Under the pieces are notes generated by a model that had not been told where the DNA came from, did not search any database, and saw only the letters and a list, made by a program, of their open reading frames with translations. This document shows, in pieces, positions 6,983-14,878 of a stretch of 31,555 nucleotides of DNA. A program made the translations under genes and the position numbers. The stretch is from positions 1 through 31,555 of IMG/VR virus record IMGVR_UViG_3300013132_000161. The stretch is one strand, 5' to 3'. This DNA comes from a virus. Numbering within the stretch: position 1 is the first letter of the stretch; every line of letters begins with the position of its first letter.

Positions 6983-8239
6983 ATGGCTAGCCCGAAGACG
7001 ATCAACGAGCGAATCGCAGCGGCATTAGGTCAGTTGCACGTCGAGAAGATCGTGCAGGCTGATGCTTTGGCCGACTCGTTGGATGAGGTGACAATCTCGG
7101 CGATCGACAAGGCGGTCAGAATTGCCAGCAGCATTCGGACGGATGTCGTCAGCAAGATCTTGAGCATCGGCGGCGTACTAAAGAACCTGCCGAATCAGTA
7201 TCAAAAGCACTTAGCTCCGCGATTGGCGAAGCTCAATTTGTGGGCTTCCCAGAAGGCGGCATTGATTTTTACGACTGAAGTTCCGCGAACGTGGATGGCT
7301 TCGAAAATTAAAACAGAGCAGGCGAAAAGCGGTAAGAAAGAAACGCCGCCCAGCAAGATTCACGAGATGCCGAAGGACGAGTATGAATCGCTCGTGCAGC
7401 GGTATGTGTTGAAGCCTCGCAAGAAGGCTGATATTGAAAAAACAATGAACCGACCGGTTGAAATCGTAAAACCGGATGGGCAGCGTGAAGTGCTGACATG
7501 GGAAGAACGCATTCAAAATCTGAGCAAACTGGTCGATCCTGAAGCGGTCGCGAAAAAGGTAGTCATCGCTCAAGAGAGCGGCGAATCGGCGCAAAAGCTC
7601 GCTGAAATGCTGGTATCAGAAACGAAGGGTGTGGGAGCGTCTGCGAAGCGTATTGCACGCACAGAAACGCTGCGGCAACTCGAAGACGAGCAAGTGCAGC
7701 GGTATGACGAACTTGGTGACATTTACATTGGTCGGCAGTATATCGCGACGCTCGATGAACGAGTCAGGGCGGAGCATGCTATTTTGCATGGCCGGATATG
7801 GTGGAAGGACCGGCAGCCATATCTGACCGAGTTTCCTTCGCCGCCTATCGCTGCAAACTGTAGGTGCTATTCAGCGAGCGTATTAGCACCGCCAGAAGAT
7901 GCTCTGAACGACCCAGTGTATCTAGCGGAACTGAGGTCGCTCACCGCTGGGGGGCCAGACGTGAATAGCATGTCGGCATGGTGGAACGAAACTGACATCG
8001 AGCGGCGGCGATTGAGCGTTGGCACAAAACGCTATAACACGTTGGCCGATCACTTAGGCCGGCAGCCTGATTGGGTGGACTTTATCAATGTCGACGGCGG
8101 GCTGATGAAACTGCCCGCACTTCTCAAAGAGACCGAAGAGCAGCGGCAGCGACGCCGGATGGCCATCAATATGACGGTCGGCGATCAAGCGAGATTGGCG
8201 GCGGATGTTAAGCAGTTGGGCTTCACGATTCAGGGTTGA
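6983..8239 (+). CDS. Minor head protein (Mu gpF-like head morphogenesis domain)
   Basis: This 418-residue protein has the C-terminal signature of the Mu gpF/SPP1 gp7 head morphogenesis family. An Arg-Thr-Glu-Thr helix is followed by Ala-Thr-Leu-Asp-Glu-Arg-Val-Arg, a His in Ala-Ile-Leu-His-Gly, and the terminal Pro-Pro-Ile-Ala-Ala-Asn-Cys-Arg-Cys motif. The N-terminal half is helical and charged. Family members act inside or at the portal vertex during head assembly and may be ejected with DNA. The gene follows the portal after an unusually long gap, and the ribosome site is weak (AAAGCAAG). Confidence 0.85.
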   Translation: MASPKTINERIAAALGQLHVEKIVQADALADSLDEVTISAIDKAVRIASSIRTDVVSKILSIGGVLKNLPNQYQKHLAPRLAKLNLWASQKAALIFTTEVPRTWMASKIKTEQAKSGKKETPPSKIHEMPKDEYESLVQRYVLKPRKKADIEKTMNRPVEIVKPDGQREVLTWEERIQNLSKLVDPEAVAKKVVIAQESGESAQKLAEMLVSETKGVGASAKRIARTETLRQLEDEQVQRYDELGDIYIGRQYIATLDERVRAEHAILHGRIWWKDRQPYLTEFPSPPIAANCRCYSASVLAPPEDALNDPVYLAELRSLTAGGPDVNSMSAWWNETDIERRRLSVGTKRYNTLADHLGRQPDWVDFINVDGGLMKLPALLKETEEQRQRRRMAINMTVGDQARLAADVKQLGFTIQG

Positions 8240-8244
8240 AATCA

Positions 8245-8478
8245 ATGCGACAGATCGAAGGTGCGAAGACTGAAGAATTACTGCATGCCGTGCATGCGTG
8301 CCGATCCGTTCTGCTCTGCGAAGTCGCTGGGCAGTGGGGTGTCACTCCGGTTGGCAACATTGATTTAGAGCGGTGTCTGCGAATCGTGGAAGCTTATGAG
8401 GCGAGAGCGTCTGTTGTCTCGACGGATATCAGGCGACTGATCGCAGACATCAAAGAAGGCCGAAAGCGAGGCGTCTAA
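8245..8478 (+). CDS. Small helical hypothetical protein
   Basis: The protein has 77 residues, is predicted all-helical with two Cys in the middle, and is not recognised. I chose ATG 8245, just after the stop of the minor head gene; a TTG at 8236 would overlap that stop. It is followed without a gap by a zinc-ribbon gene, so the two are probably co-translated. Confidence 0.6.
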   Translation: MRQIEGAKTEELLHAVHACRSVLLCEVAGQWGVTPVGNIDLERCLRIVEAYEARASVVSTDIRRLIADIKEGRKRGV

Positions 8479-8676
8479 GTGGCTGGGAATCAAGGTGCAG
8501 CCTCAGTGACATGCCCGTTCTGCAAAGTTAAAACGACGCAGAAAGTAGAGGCGGTTTATCACCGCACTCGCCTGCGAGTCGACGGTCAAATGATCGAAAA
8601 GGACTTCGTGTGCCGCTACCGACGCTGCCTTAAATGCGATAATACTTTCAAAACGACCGAGAGCGTTTCAGGTTAG
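8479..8676 (+). CDS. Zinc-ribbon protein (NrdR/Ogr-like pattern)
   Basis: This 65-residue GTG-start protein has Cys-Pro-Phe-Cys at 12-15 and Cys-Leu-Lys-Cys at about 51-54, preceded by Arg-Tyr-Arg-Arg. The second half resembles the zinc-ribbon end of NrdR (Arg-Arg-x-Cys-x-x-Cys-x-x-x-Phe-x-Thr) and Ogr/Delta-type phage activators. It may bind DNA or RNA or act as a small regulator. The GTG lies right after the previous stop. Its own stop overlaps the stop of the convergent minus-strand gene. Confidence 0.65.
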   Translation: MAGNQGAASVTCPFCKVKTTQKVEAVYHRTRLRVDGQMIEKDFVCRYRRCLKCDNTFKTTESVSG

Positions 8677-9158
8677 CCCATCACGATTCCGACTGAGAAT
8701 GATTGCGATCCAGTGCCGGCGAGATCGAGCGTTTTGACCGTGCTGCTAATGTCGGCCAGTGTGTCCGCGAAGGTCATGGCGAGCGTTGAGCCGGCAGGTA
8801 CAACGACGCTACCTGAAGCTCCAAAAATGCTATAACCGTTCGTCGCTCCTTTGCTGATAGTCACCTGATTGGCAGCGGCATTCTTGAAAATTAGCGATTG
8901 AACCTTCAGGCCAGTGCCGTCAACCGTGCCTTGTGTGCCGGTCAATGCGGTCAGGTCGATCGTCGCTGTACCGCTCGAAAGTGCCTTCGTGAAATAGGCG
9001 CATACAGTTGCCGGTGGCGTGCTACTCGCATTCAGAGCGAGCGTCGTATCAAACCCATCATGCGTGATGGCATTACCACGAGCCGACGCGGCTGGAACAT
9101 TGCTCGTGAGCGTTTCTGTTGTTTTTACAGACAGAGTAACGGCGACTGAAACAGTCAT
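8673..9158 (-). CDS. Beta-rich virion-type protein encoded against the head operon
   Basis: This 161-residue protein is rich in Thr, Ser, Ala, Val and Gly with alternating hydrophobic residues, and it ends in a Gly-Thr-Gly-Ser-Gln-Ser-Phe segment. The pattern suits a beta-sandwich decoration or fibre-knob protein. I chose ATG at 9158, which has an AAGG ribosome site about nine bases upstream on its own strand. It is the only gene on this strand between 1 and 26.6 kb. It converges on the zinc-ribbon gene with overlapping stop codons and no terminator, and it diverges from the protease gene, so it needs its own promoter somewhere in 9159-9251. Confidence 0.7.
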   Translation of the reverse strand: MTVSVAVTLSVKTTETLTSNVPAASARGNAITHDGFDTTLALNASSTPPATVCAYFTKALSSGTATIDLTALTGTQGTVDGTGLKVQSLIFKNAAANQVTISKGATNGYSIFGASGSVVVPAGSTLAMTFADTLADISSTVKTLDLAGTGSQSFSVGIVMG

Positions 9159-9251
9159 TTGATGAGCCTTGTTTTCTACCGGGTATAAATTACATGTTTC
9201 GCTACAAAATAGCCTATTGAACGGCACTCACTGTAACCGTATCAACGCGGC

Positions 9252-10196
9252 ATGGCTACCGCAAAAACTATCAACCGCGAATCTGACGAAGTCTGCGAAT
9301 CCCTCGCAAACAGCGGGGCGATTGTCGATCGCGATGCCAGTCTCATTCGTGGTGTCAAGATTCTTGGCTTCACTTCAAAGAACAAGCGGACTTACCCGCC
9401 TGAAATCGTGCGGCAGTCTGTCGAGCAATACGAAGGCAAGCGAGTCAACCTCGATCATCCCGACGCGAACCAACTTGGCAAACCGCGTTCGGTACGAGAT
9501 CGGTTTGGTACTCTGACGGGTGTCAGATTTGTCGAAGGCAAAGGCTTATTTGCCGACCTCAAATTCAACCCGAAGCACGCTGCCGCAGATCAAATCACAT
9601 GGGCCGCCGAAAACGATGCAGGCTCGATTGGTTTTTCACACAACGCGACGGTCAAAACTCGCCAGGGCAATGACGGCAACGTCGTTGTCGAAGGCATTTT
9701 GAGTGTAAGGCACGTTGATATTGTTGCCGATCCGGCAACTACTGACGGCGTGTTTGAGCATGATACTTTTAAGACAACGGAAGGCGATGATATGGACTTC
9801 ACAAAAGTCACGCTTGAAGACTTGAAGGCCAATCGGCCTGACATCGTTGACGCGATCGAGTGGGCGAAGGCCAACGAGTTTGCAGAGCAAACTAAAGAGC
9901 TAGCGAGCCTCAAAGCAGCGGACGCAAAACGTCAAAAGCAGGCTGTTATTGAGGCAGAATTGAAGGCCGCGAAGCTTGATCCCGCCGACGCCAAGCACTG
10001 CTCAGCGGTCTTTTTGGAGCAACTCAATGCCCTGGAAGACGAGCAGGCTCGCAAGAGTTTGATCGACGATCGTGCGGTATTGGTGCTCGAAAGCAAGACC
10101 GACAAAGCACCGCAAAAACCGTTCACGGTCACAAATACTACCGAGAGCGTGACGCCATTAACGCGGCAGGAAATCCTCGCTGCATTTCGTCGCTAA
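9252..10196 (+). CDS. Prohead protease with C-terminal scaffold region
   Basis: The first 180 residues look like a phage prohead serine protease. They have Asn-Leu-Asp-His-Pro with candidate His69, Gly-Ser-Ile-Gly-Phe-Ser-His with candidate Ser126 or Ser129, and Val-Arg-His-Val-Asp-Ile-Val-Ala-Asp-Pro-Ala, a run typical of these enzymes. Residues 181-314 are helical, rich in Ala, Lys and Glu, like a scaffolding domain. The protease trims scaffold and capsid proteins during maturation. It lies upstream of the decoration and major capsid genes, its standard place. An internal start at 9792 could make the scaffold alone. Confidence 0.82.
   Translation: MATAKTINRESDEVCESLANSGAIVDRDASLIRGVKILGFTSKNKRTYPPEIVRQSVEQYEGKRVNLDHPDANQLGKPRSVRDRFGTLTGVRFVEGKGLFADLKFNPKHAAADQITWAAENDAGSIGFSHNATVKTRQGNDGNVVVEGILSVRHVDIVADPATTDGVFEHDTFKTTEGDDMDFTKVTLEDLKANRPDIVDAIEWAKANEFAEQTKELASLKAADAKRQKQAVIEAELKAAKLDPADAKHCSAVFLEQLNALEDEQARKSLIDDRAVLVLESKTDKAPQKPFTVTNTTESVTPLTRQEILAAFRR
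9792..10196 (+). CDS. Nested scaffold protein from an internal start
   Basis: Inside the protease gene and in the same frame, ATG 9792 follows a GGAAGG site with a 7-base spacer. The product would be 134 residues: the helical, charged C-terminal scaffold domain without the protease. Lambda makes its scaffold Nu3 within gene C in just this way. The boundary falls exactly between the protease-like and helical parts. Production of the shorter product is inferred, not shown. Confidence 0.5.
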   Translation: MDFTKVTLEDLKANRPDIVDAIEWAKANEFAEQTKELASLKAADAKRQKQAVIEAELKAAKLDPADAKHCSAVFLEQLNALEDEQARKSLIDDRAVLVLESKTDKAPQKPFTVTNTTESVTPLTRQEILAAFRR

Positions 10197-10232
10197 TTGA
10201 TCCCACGAACATTTATTTGAGAGGAATATGCA

Positions 10233-10949
10233 ATGTCTGTTGCATTGATCAACAAGCCGGATTCGATCGAAAAGCGACGTTTAGCGTTCTTCATCGAAGA
10301 CGACTTCGAAGGCTTCAACACGGGTGATACTTGGACGTCCGTTGTTGCTGATGCTGGTACTTCAGCGGCAGCGACCGACGCGGCTGGCGGTGTATTAGCG
10401 CTCGGCACAGCGGCGACCGATAACAATGAAGCCTATGTCAAAACGACGAAGGAAGTCTTCAAGATCGCAGCGAACAAGACCATTGAGGGTCAGGTTCGTG
10501 TGCAGTTTTCTGAAGCTAATACCGACGACGCAAACGTATTCGCCGGGTTCGCCGATGCTATCGGTGCGAACACCCTGGTTGATGACGGGGCTGGCATGAA
10601 AACCAGCTTTAGCGGTGCGGTGTTTTTCAAAGTCGACGGCGGAACCAAGTGGAAAGTGCTTAGCTCGATTAGCACTACACAAACAAGCAATACGACTGAC
10701 GTGACTGCGGGCGGAAGCTCTTATCAGTTGCTCACGATTCGAATCGTGCCGATCAGCAGCACTGAGGCTGATGTTACGTTTTTTGTCGACGATCAACAGT
10801 GTCGCGACAACACGACCGGCGAGCTTATTAATCACCGTATCACCTACACAGGTGCTACTGAAATGCAATTGGGCTGGGGTGTTAAAGCAGGTGGTGCAAA
10901 CGCCGAAACGCTCAATATTGATTATGTCACCGGCGCGATGACTCGCTAA
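10233..10949 (+). CDS. Candidate head decoration or accessory structural protein
   Basis: This 238-residue protein is rich in Thr, Ala, Asp and Gly with regular beta-strand alternation and an Asp/Phe-rich start. It suggests a concanavalin/LamG-like or other beta-sandwich fold. It lies between the protease and major capsid genes, where decoration or head-fibre proteins are common. The ribosome site GAGGAA is good. The stop codon lies inside a 16-base tandem duplication. No specific family is recognised. Confidence 0.6.
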   Translation: MSVALINKPDSIEKRRLAFFIEDDFEGFNTGDTWTSVVADAGTSAAATDAAGGVLALGTAATDNNEAYVKTTKEVFKIAANKTIEGQVRVQFSEANTDDANVFAGFADAIGANTLVDDGAGMKTSFSGAVFFKVDGGTKWKVLSSISTTQTSNTTDVTAGGSSYQLLTIRIVPISSTEADVTFFVDDQQCRDNTTGELINHRITYTGATEMQLGWGVKAGGANAETLNIDYVTGAMTR

Positions 10950-10965
10950 CGCGATGACTCGCTAA
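10934..10965 (+). repeat. Exact 16-base tandem duplication over a stop codon
   Basis: The unit CGCGATGACTCGCTAA occurs twice in a row, at 10934-10949 and 10950-10965. The first copy encodes the last three residues and stop of the decoration-type protein. Each copy contains a 4-bp hairpin (GCGA/TCGC). A related hairpin, CTCGC with GCGAG, follows at 10985-10999. Confidence 0.9.
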
Positions 10966-11036
10966 TTACTTCCAAACCTTTGGCCTCGCTAACTGCGAGA
11001 CATAAATACTCAATCTCACTTTCAAAGGATTACGCC

Positions 11037-12200
11037 ATGCGTGGCCTGCAACTTTCGAAAATGATCGCCGCTCACGGCATTAAGCCTGTCGTCCAAGAGT
11101 TGAGCGAGGCCGTTAGTGACTTTTGCGAAGGCAAAACGGGCGGGTTGAACCCGTTCGATTTCAATTTCCGTGATGCCTTTTTGGAGACCGTCAAAGACGG
11201 TCATCAGGTGAGTGAAGCGTGGCGGCGTGAAGAGATCGTCGAGTCCGACGCCGTTAATACTGCAGCATTCCAGGCGATTAGTCGCACATTCATTGCAGGC
11301 ATGGTTCGCAGTGCTTATGCGAATCCAGGCTTTGTATTTACGGGCCTAATCCGCTCGGAACGCAGCACAAATCCAGGTATCGAGATTACTCCTGAAGTTG
11401 CTCCGATTGGCGAGCAAAATCAGGTTGTCGGCGAAGGCCAAGAGTATCCGGTGCTTGGACTTTCCGAGAACTGGACTGAGCGACCACTCATGAAGAAGCG
11501 TGGCAGCACGATCTTCCTCACGAAAGAAACGATCACGATGGATCGCACTGGCGTCATTCAGGAAGAAGCTCGCCAGCTTGGTTATTGGCTCGGACTCAAT
11601 AAAGAATTGCGTCTGATCGACGTCGCGATTGGGTACACCAACACCTACAAGCGAAACGGCACGGCCAGTAATACTTATCAAACCGCGACGCCGTGGATCA
11701 ACGATCAGTCGAATCCGTTCGCGGATTGGACTGATTACGACGACAGCCGCAAATTATTCTATGATATGCGTCACCCTGACACCGGCCTGCCAATCTTCCT
11801 GGGCAGCGAAACAATTGTTGCACCTGCGACGAAGCGGGCCACCTTCAGCCGAGTGCTGTCGGCGACAACCGTTGAAACCGGTGTAACGACCGACGCTCTG
11901 CGAACCATCGGCGGCAACCCGATTAGCGGTGTTAACGCTCAGTACTCCGAGCTTCTTGATTATCAAATCGCAGCTCGTGGATTGGCAACCGCTGCTAATG
12001 CTCGCTCATGGTGGTTGCATGGCAACCTAGGTGAGGCTTTCGGTTATGCGGAGATCTCGCCGCTGATGCTGGAGCAAGCCTCGGACGCTGCGATTGCTCA
12101 ACTTAGTTTCACTCGTGACATCATCGCTGGCTACAAGGCCAGCGAGAAGGGTGTTGCGTTCGTGAAAGAGCCTCGAAAAGTCGTTCGCAATAAGAACTAA
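11037..12200 (+). CDS. Major capsid protein (HK97-fold expected)
   Basis: The protein has 387 residues. I place the start at ATG 11037, which follows AAAGGA with a good spacer; a TTG further upstream in frame is less likely. Position after protease and decoration genes, size, a long N-terminal helical/E-loop-like region and a C-terminal hydrophobic core fit a major capsid protein. It resembles capsid proteins in which the Asn-Pro-Gly-Ile-Glu region and Leu-x-Lys-Glu-Thr helices form the P-domain. It is followed at once by a strong hairpin terminator, as often seen after the most highly expressed virion gene. A possible promoter (TTGGCC, 17 bases, TAAATA) lies at 10980-11008. Confidence 0.85.
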   Translation: MRGLQLSKMIAAHGIKPVVQELSEAVSDFCEGKTGGLNPFDFNFRDAFLETVKDGHQVSEAWRREEIVESDAVNTAAFQAISRTFIAGMVRSAYANPGFVFTGLIRSERSTNPGIEITPEVAPIGEQNQVVGEGQEYPVLGLSENWTERPLMKKRGSTIFLTKETITMDRTGVIQEEARQLGYWLGLNKELRLIDVAIGYTNTYKRNGTASNTYQTATPWINDQSNPFADWTDYDDSRKLFYDMRHPDTGLPIFLGSETIVAPATKRATFSRVLSATTVETGVTTDALRTIGGNPISGVNAQYSELLDYQIAARGLATAANARSWWLHGNLGEAFGYAEISPLMLEQASDAAIAQLSFTRDIIAGYKASEKGVAFVKEPRKVVRNKN

Positions 12201-12221
12201 GCCTGACGGCTTCACGTCATC

Positions 12222-12258
12222 GAGGCCGTTGGCAGTATGTGCTAGCGGCCTCTTTTTC
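12222..12258 (+). terminator. Rho-independent terminator after the capsid gene
   Basis: A perfect 7-bp GC-rich stem (GAGGCCG at 12222-12228 with CGGCCTC at 12246-12252) is followed directly by TTTTT. It lies 21 bases after the capsid stop codon. It would stop or thin out transcription so that the capsid message exceeds the downstream connector messages. Confidence 0.85.
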
Positions 12259-12282
12259 TATACGCCGAAGGCTTAATTCATC

Positions 12283-12528
12283 ATGTCGAAATCAGACAAA
12301 AAACCGTCGCCACATGCGGCGGAGCAAGCCCAAGAAAACGCAATTGAGCGGCAGAATCAATCGTCTGCCGAATTGCCAATCAAGTCATATAGCGTCTGCC
12401 TTTCGGGTCTGGGCGGCACTCCTATTGGCGTGCAATCAACCACGATCGAAGGTGCTGCGGACGAATTTTACAAGGTTGCTTTTCAGTGCGATCGAGCGTT
12501 GCCGCTCACGATTACTGAGGTCCAATAA
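12283..12528 (+). CDS. Small hypothetical protein after the capsid gene
   Basis: The protein has 81 residues: a polar, Gln/Ala/Lys-rich N-terminal third and a more ordered rest with alternating hydrophobic residues. It is not recognised. It starts shortly after the terminator, so either read-through or a promoter in 12258-12282 must supply transcription. Its stop is followed immediately by the next start (TAAATG). Confidence 0.6.
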   Translation: MSKSDKKPSPHAAEQAQENAIERQNQSSAELPIKSYSVCLSGLGGTPIGVQSTTIEGAADEFYKVAFQCDRALPLTITEVQ

Positions 12529-12786
12529 ATGCCAACGGCGGCTGAAAATCTTGCGACGATTAAGTCAACGGCGATAACGCGAATCATTGCGATTCAAGCG
12601 GAAATCGCTGACGGCGACGTTCGTAAGCCGACCTACTCCGTCGAAGGCAGATCGGTCAGTTGGAACGAATTTCGTCGGTCGCTGCTCGACGAAATGAAGA
12701 TGATGCAAGAGCAGATTAAGTGGGCTGATCAGCAGATCGCGAACGAGACTGGTCCGCTCGAATTTATTGCTCTCGGATATAGCTAA
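12529..12786 (+). CDS. Small head-tail region protein
   Basis: The protein has 85 residues with an N-terminal helix, then a Ser-Val-Glu-Gly-Arg-Ser-Val-Ser-Trp-Asn-Glu segment, then a long helix. Small proteins with a Tyr-Ser-hydrophobic-x-Gly-x-x-Val-Ser-Trp stretch are common between capsid and connector genes in many phages, but I cannot name a function. It begins directly after the previous stop and runs to within nine bases of the next start. Confidence 0.6.
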   Translation: MPTAAENLATIKSTAITRIIAIQAEIADGDVRKPTYSVEGRSVSWNEFRRSLLDEMKMMQEQIKWADQQIANETGPLEFIALGYS

Positions 12787-12795
12787 AGGTGCATT

Positions 12796-13425
12796 GTGGC
12801 TCTCGATATCACTGGCGACTTTTCGGTTGTTGACAACCTAGAAACGATCACGGTCACGTTGAAAGACACGACCAGTGAGAGCGTTGCTAGTTGTTTTTCA
12901 ACACCGATCAGAACGCGGGAAATCGAAGCTAGCGATGGACGTTATACGGTAGGTGATATTCGATTTCATGTGCCGGTTGATAATACGACTAGCCCGCCAG
13001 ACGTGGGAGGCACAATTACGACGGCAGGCGGTGCTGTTTATACGATTCTTGATGTGTCAAACGCTGGCATGTCGGGAATCTATAAATGTGGGGCGAGGCT
13101 GCTTGATATCTATAACGAACTCAACACGCTGATCACGGTGCAGGTTGCTACTTGGGCGAAGAATGCGAATGGCGTGCAGGAAGCTACTTGGGCGAATGAA
13201 GCGACCAGCGTGAGAGCAAAAATACAACCTGCAACCGAGCAGATTGAGAGCGACGAAGGTTCTCGAAATGTGCGGAAGCGTTTCACGATTTACCTAGAAG
13301 CGGATCGGGTGATGGATCATTCGCGACGCATTATCGGGCCTGATTCGGCGGTCTATAAGTTTCTGTCATATACGAAACGCGAACGATTGGATCAGTTACC
13401 AAGCGTGCTTGTGGAGCTTCTGTAA
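12796..13425 (+). CDS. Candidate head-tail adaptor or stopper
   Basis: This 209-residue GTG-start protein is preceded by AAAGGTGC. It is beta-rich, with an internal near-repeat (two Ala-Thr-Trp-Ala segments about 50 bases apart). A C-terminal half with Glu-x-x-Val-Arg-Lys-Arg-Phe-Thr-Ile-Tyr-Leu and a Gly-Pro-Asp-Ser turn recalls the head closure (SPP1 gp16-like) group. It sits after the capsid gene and before the gp10-like tail-completion gene, the proper slot. Its stop overlaps the next start (TAATG). Confidence 0.6.
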   Translation: MALDITGDFSVVDNLETITVTLKDTTSESVASCFSTPIRTREIEASDGRYTVGDIRFHVPVDNTTSPPDVGGTITTAGGAVYTILDVSNAGMSGIYKCGARLLDIYNELNTLITVQVATWAKNANGVQEATWANEATSVRAKIQPATEQIESDEGSRNVRKRFTIYLEADRVMDHSRRIIGPDSAVYKFLSYTKRERLDQLPSVLVELL

Positions 13426-13985
13426 TGGCCAAAAACGGATATCAACTACTAGAGCAAAAACTGAATAAGGCGAGCCTCAACGCTATTAAGCGGGTGACAT
13501 CGTTTTTCCATCAGAAGGCTCGTGAGGCGGTTGGTGTGCCAAATTCAGGCGTGAAGATTTCTGCGAAACGGATGCGAGAACAGGCACAGAAACAACTCGG
13601 CAAGCGAACCAAGGGCTTGGTATCAATCAGTCATGACAAGGACGTTTACAGCACTGAAAGCGATATTGCGAGGTACGGAACTAGCCTCAAAACGTCGCGA
13701 ATGTGGCATGATAAGAGCCTGAATAACAACAAGCGATCGGCAACGATTTACCCCTACCCGTCATTGCCTGGGGAGCCACCGCGTAAGCGGACGGGCGAAG
13801 GGCAGCGGTCGATTCAATTTGAAATTGACGAGAACGTTCCAGCGGGGCGAGTCGGCGTTATGCCAGGCGGAAAGTATATGGTTTATCTCAATTTCGGTAC
13901 GAAGCGAGTTGCGGCGAGGCCGTGGGTTGAGACGACATTGAGAAAAAACGAAGCAGCAATGGCAGTACTTGCTAGGTCAAAATAA
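13425..13985 (+). CDS. Tail-completion/neck protein (HK97 gp10-like)
   Basis: The protein has 186 residues. The N-terminal half is basic and helical. The C-terminal half carries the hallmark of gp10-like neck proteins: a Tyr-x-x-Tyr-Leu-Asn-Phe-Gly-Thr strand followed by Arg-Pro-Trp-Val and a terminal helix. These proteins help join the finished tail to the head. It is coupled by TAATG to the preceding connector gene, and the next gene begins 11 bases later. Confidence 0.72.
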   Translation: MAKNGYQLLEQKLNKASLNAIKRVTSFFHQKAREAVGVPNSGVKISAKRMREQAQKQLGKRTKGLVSISHDKDVYSTESDIARYGTSLKTSRMWHDKSLNNNKRSATIYPYPSLPGEPPRKRTGEGQRSIQFEIDENVPAGRVGVMPGGKYMVYLNFGTKRVAARPWVETTLRKNEAAMAVLARSK

Positions 13986-13996
13986 CAAGGTGAAAC

Positions 13997-14413
13997 GTGG
14001 CAGACGCCGTGCAAATTGCTCCGGTATTACATGCAGTTTGGACCGCTTCAGCGGCCTTAACTGCATTAGTACCGGCATCGCGTTTTGTCACAGGCGAAGT
14101 CATGTCGGAAAGCATGACCAGACCTTATGTGACGGTCAATTTCGATCAGGCGCAAGTGACTGTGACGAATTCAGGCAGGGCTGATCGAGCAACTGTTTTT
14201 TTTGATGTGTATTCCGACGCGGAAGCGACGGCGGACACTATCGGCAGAACGATCGTTGAGGAATTTTGCAGGACTAATAGCGGGCGGCACGCCAGCGGCA
14301 ACACAACTGTTGATTGCGATTTGCCGTCAGCACCAATTCGGGAATGGACTGACCTAGATCGGTGGCATTTGCAACTGACGTTGCAGGCGACCGCTCAAGC
14401 ACTCTTTAGCTGA
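13997..14413 (+). CDS. Candidate tail terminator protein
   Basis: This 138-residue GTG-start protein has an AAGGTG site. It shows an N-terminal helix, a Val-Pro-Ala-Ser-Arg segment, alternating strands and a C-terminal strand. This is the usual layout of tail terminator (gpU/DUF3168-like) proteins that cap the tail tube. Its place, between the gp10-like gene and the tube gene, agrees. The sequence match is by pattern only. Confidence 0.6.
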   Translation: MADAVQIAPVLHAVWTASAALTALVPASRFVTGEVMSESMTRPYVTVNFDQAQVTVTNSGRADRATVFFDVYSDAEATADTIGRTIVEEFCRTNSGRHASGNTTVDCDLPSAPIREWTDLDRWHLQLTLQATAQALFS

Positions 14414-14424
14414 AGGAATATAAC

Positions 14425-14865
14425 ATGGCCGCAGGAACACTAGCGACTTACAAAGGCTCGACGCTCAAGCTCGCTGCGACTGGCGTGACGCCGCTCGTTG
14501 AGGAGCCGCATTTCAAGGGCTGGTCGCTCGGTTTTACGGCGACCAAGTCGCGAACCGCGACAAACAGCACGGGCGGGTATACCACTGGCTCGACTGGCGT
14601 AGTGACATGCGAAGGCACTGTCACTTACGAACAGCACGAAGGCGAAGTATCACCGATCAAGATTGGCGACATCATCGACGCCGAATTCTACGTCGGCCCG
14701 GTGGCTGGTGGTAATTATTACAACGGCACGTTCATTATCACTGCCGGGCCGAAGGAATTGACGGCGGATCTTGAGGATTCATCTCAGTTCGTGATGCTGG
14801 AATATGACGTTGAATGTCGCGGTGTGGTTGGTGCAACTGGTGACGTTGCTCCGATCCCGACTTAA
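14425..14865 (+). CDS. Major tail (tube) protein
   Basis: The protein has 146 residues, is strongly beta-rich with many Thr and Gly, and has no helices in the core. It starts after AAGGAA with a 7-base spacer, a strong site. Its position after the terminator-like gene and before the frameshifted chaperone pair and tape measure is the standard place of the tube protein. A structured element follows its stop, consistent with high expression and controlled read-through. Confidence 0.75.
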   Translation: MAAGTLATYKGSTLKLAATGVTPLVEEPHFKGWSLGFTATKSRTATNSTGGYTTGSTGVVTCEGTVTYEQHEGEVSPIKIGDIIDAEFYVGPVAGGNYYNGTFIITAGPKELTADLEDSSQFVMLEYDVECRGVVGATGDVAPIPT

Positions 14866-14878
14866 TTTTGAGGCTGTC

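Noticed and set aside
7211-7594. Minus-strand frame opposite the minor head protein gene
   Set aside because: It is Phe/Arg-rich, typical of an antisense shadow; the plus frame carries the gpF-like signature.
9159-9251. Divergent promoter pair between the reverse structural gene and the protease gene
   Set aside because: A promoter is needed here for the reverse gene, but I found only weak -10-like runs (TTTATA, TATACC) without a properly spaced -35, so no site is called.
12239-12577. 112-codon open frame after the capsid terminator
   Set aside because: It is Arg/Ser-rich with poor protein character and overlaps two better small genes in another frame that have good start-stop coupling.
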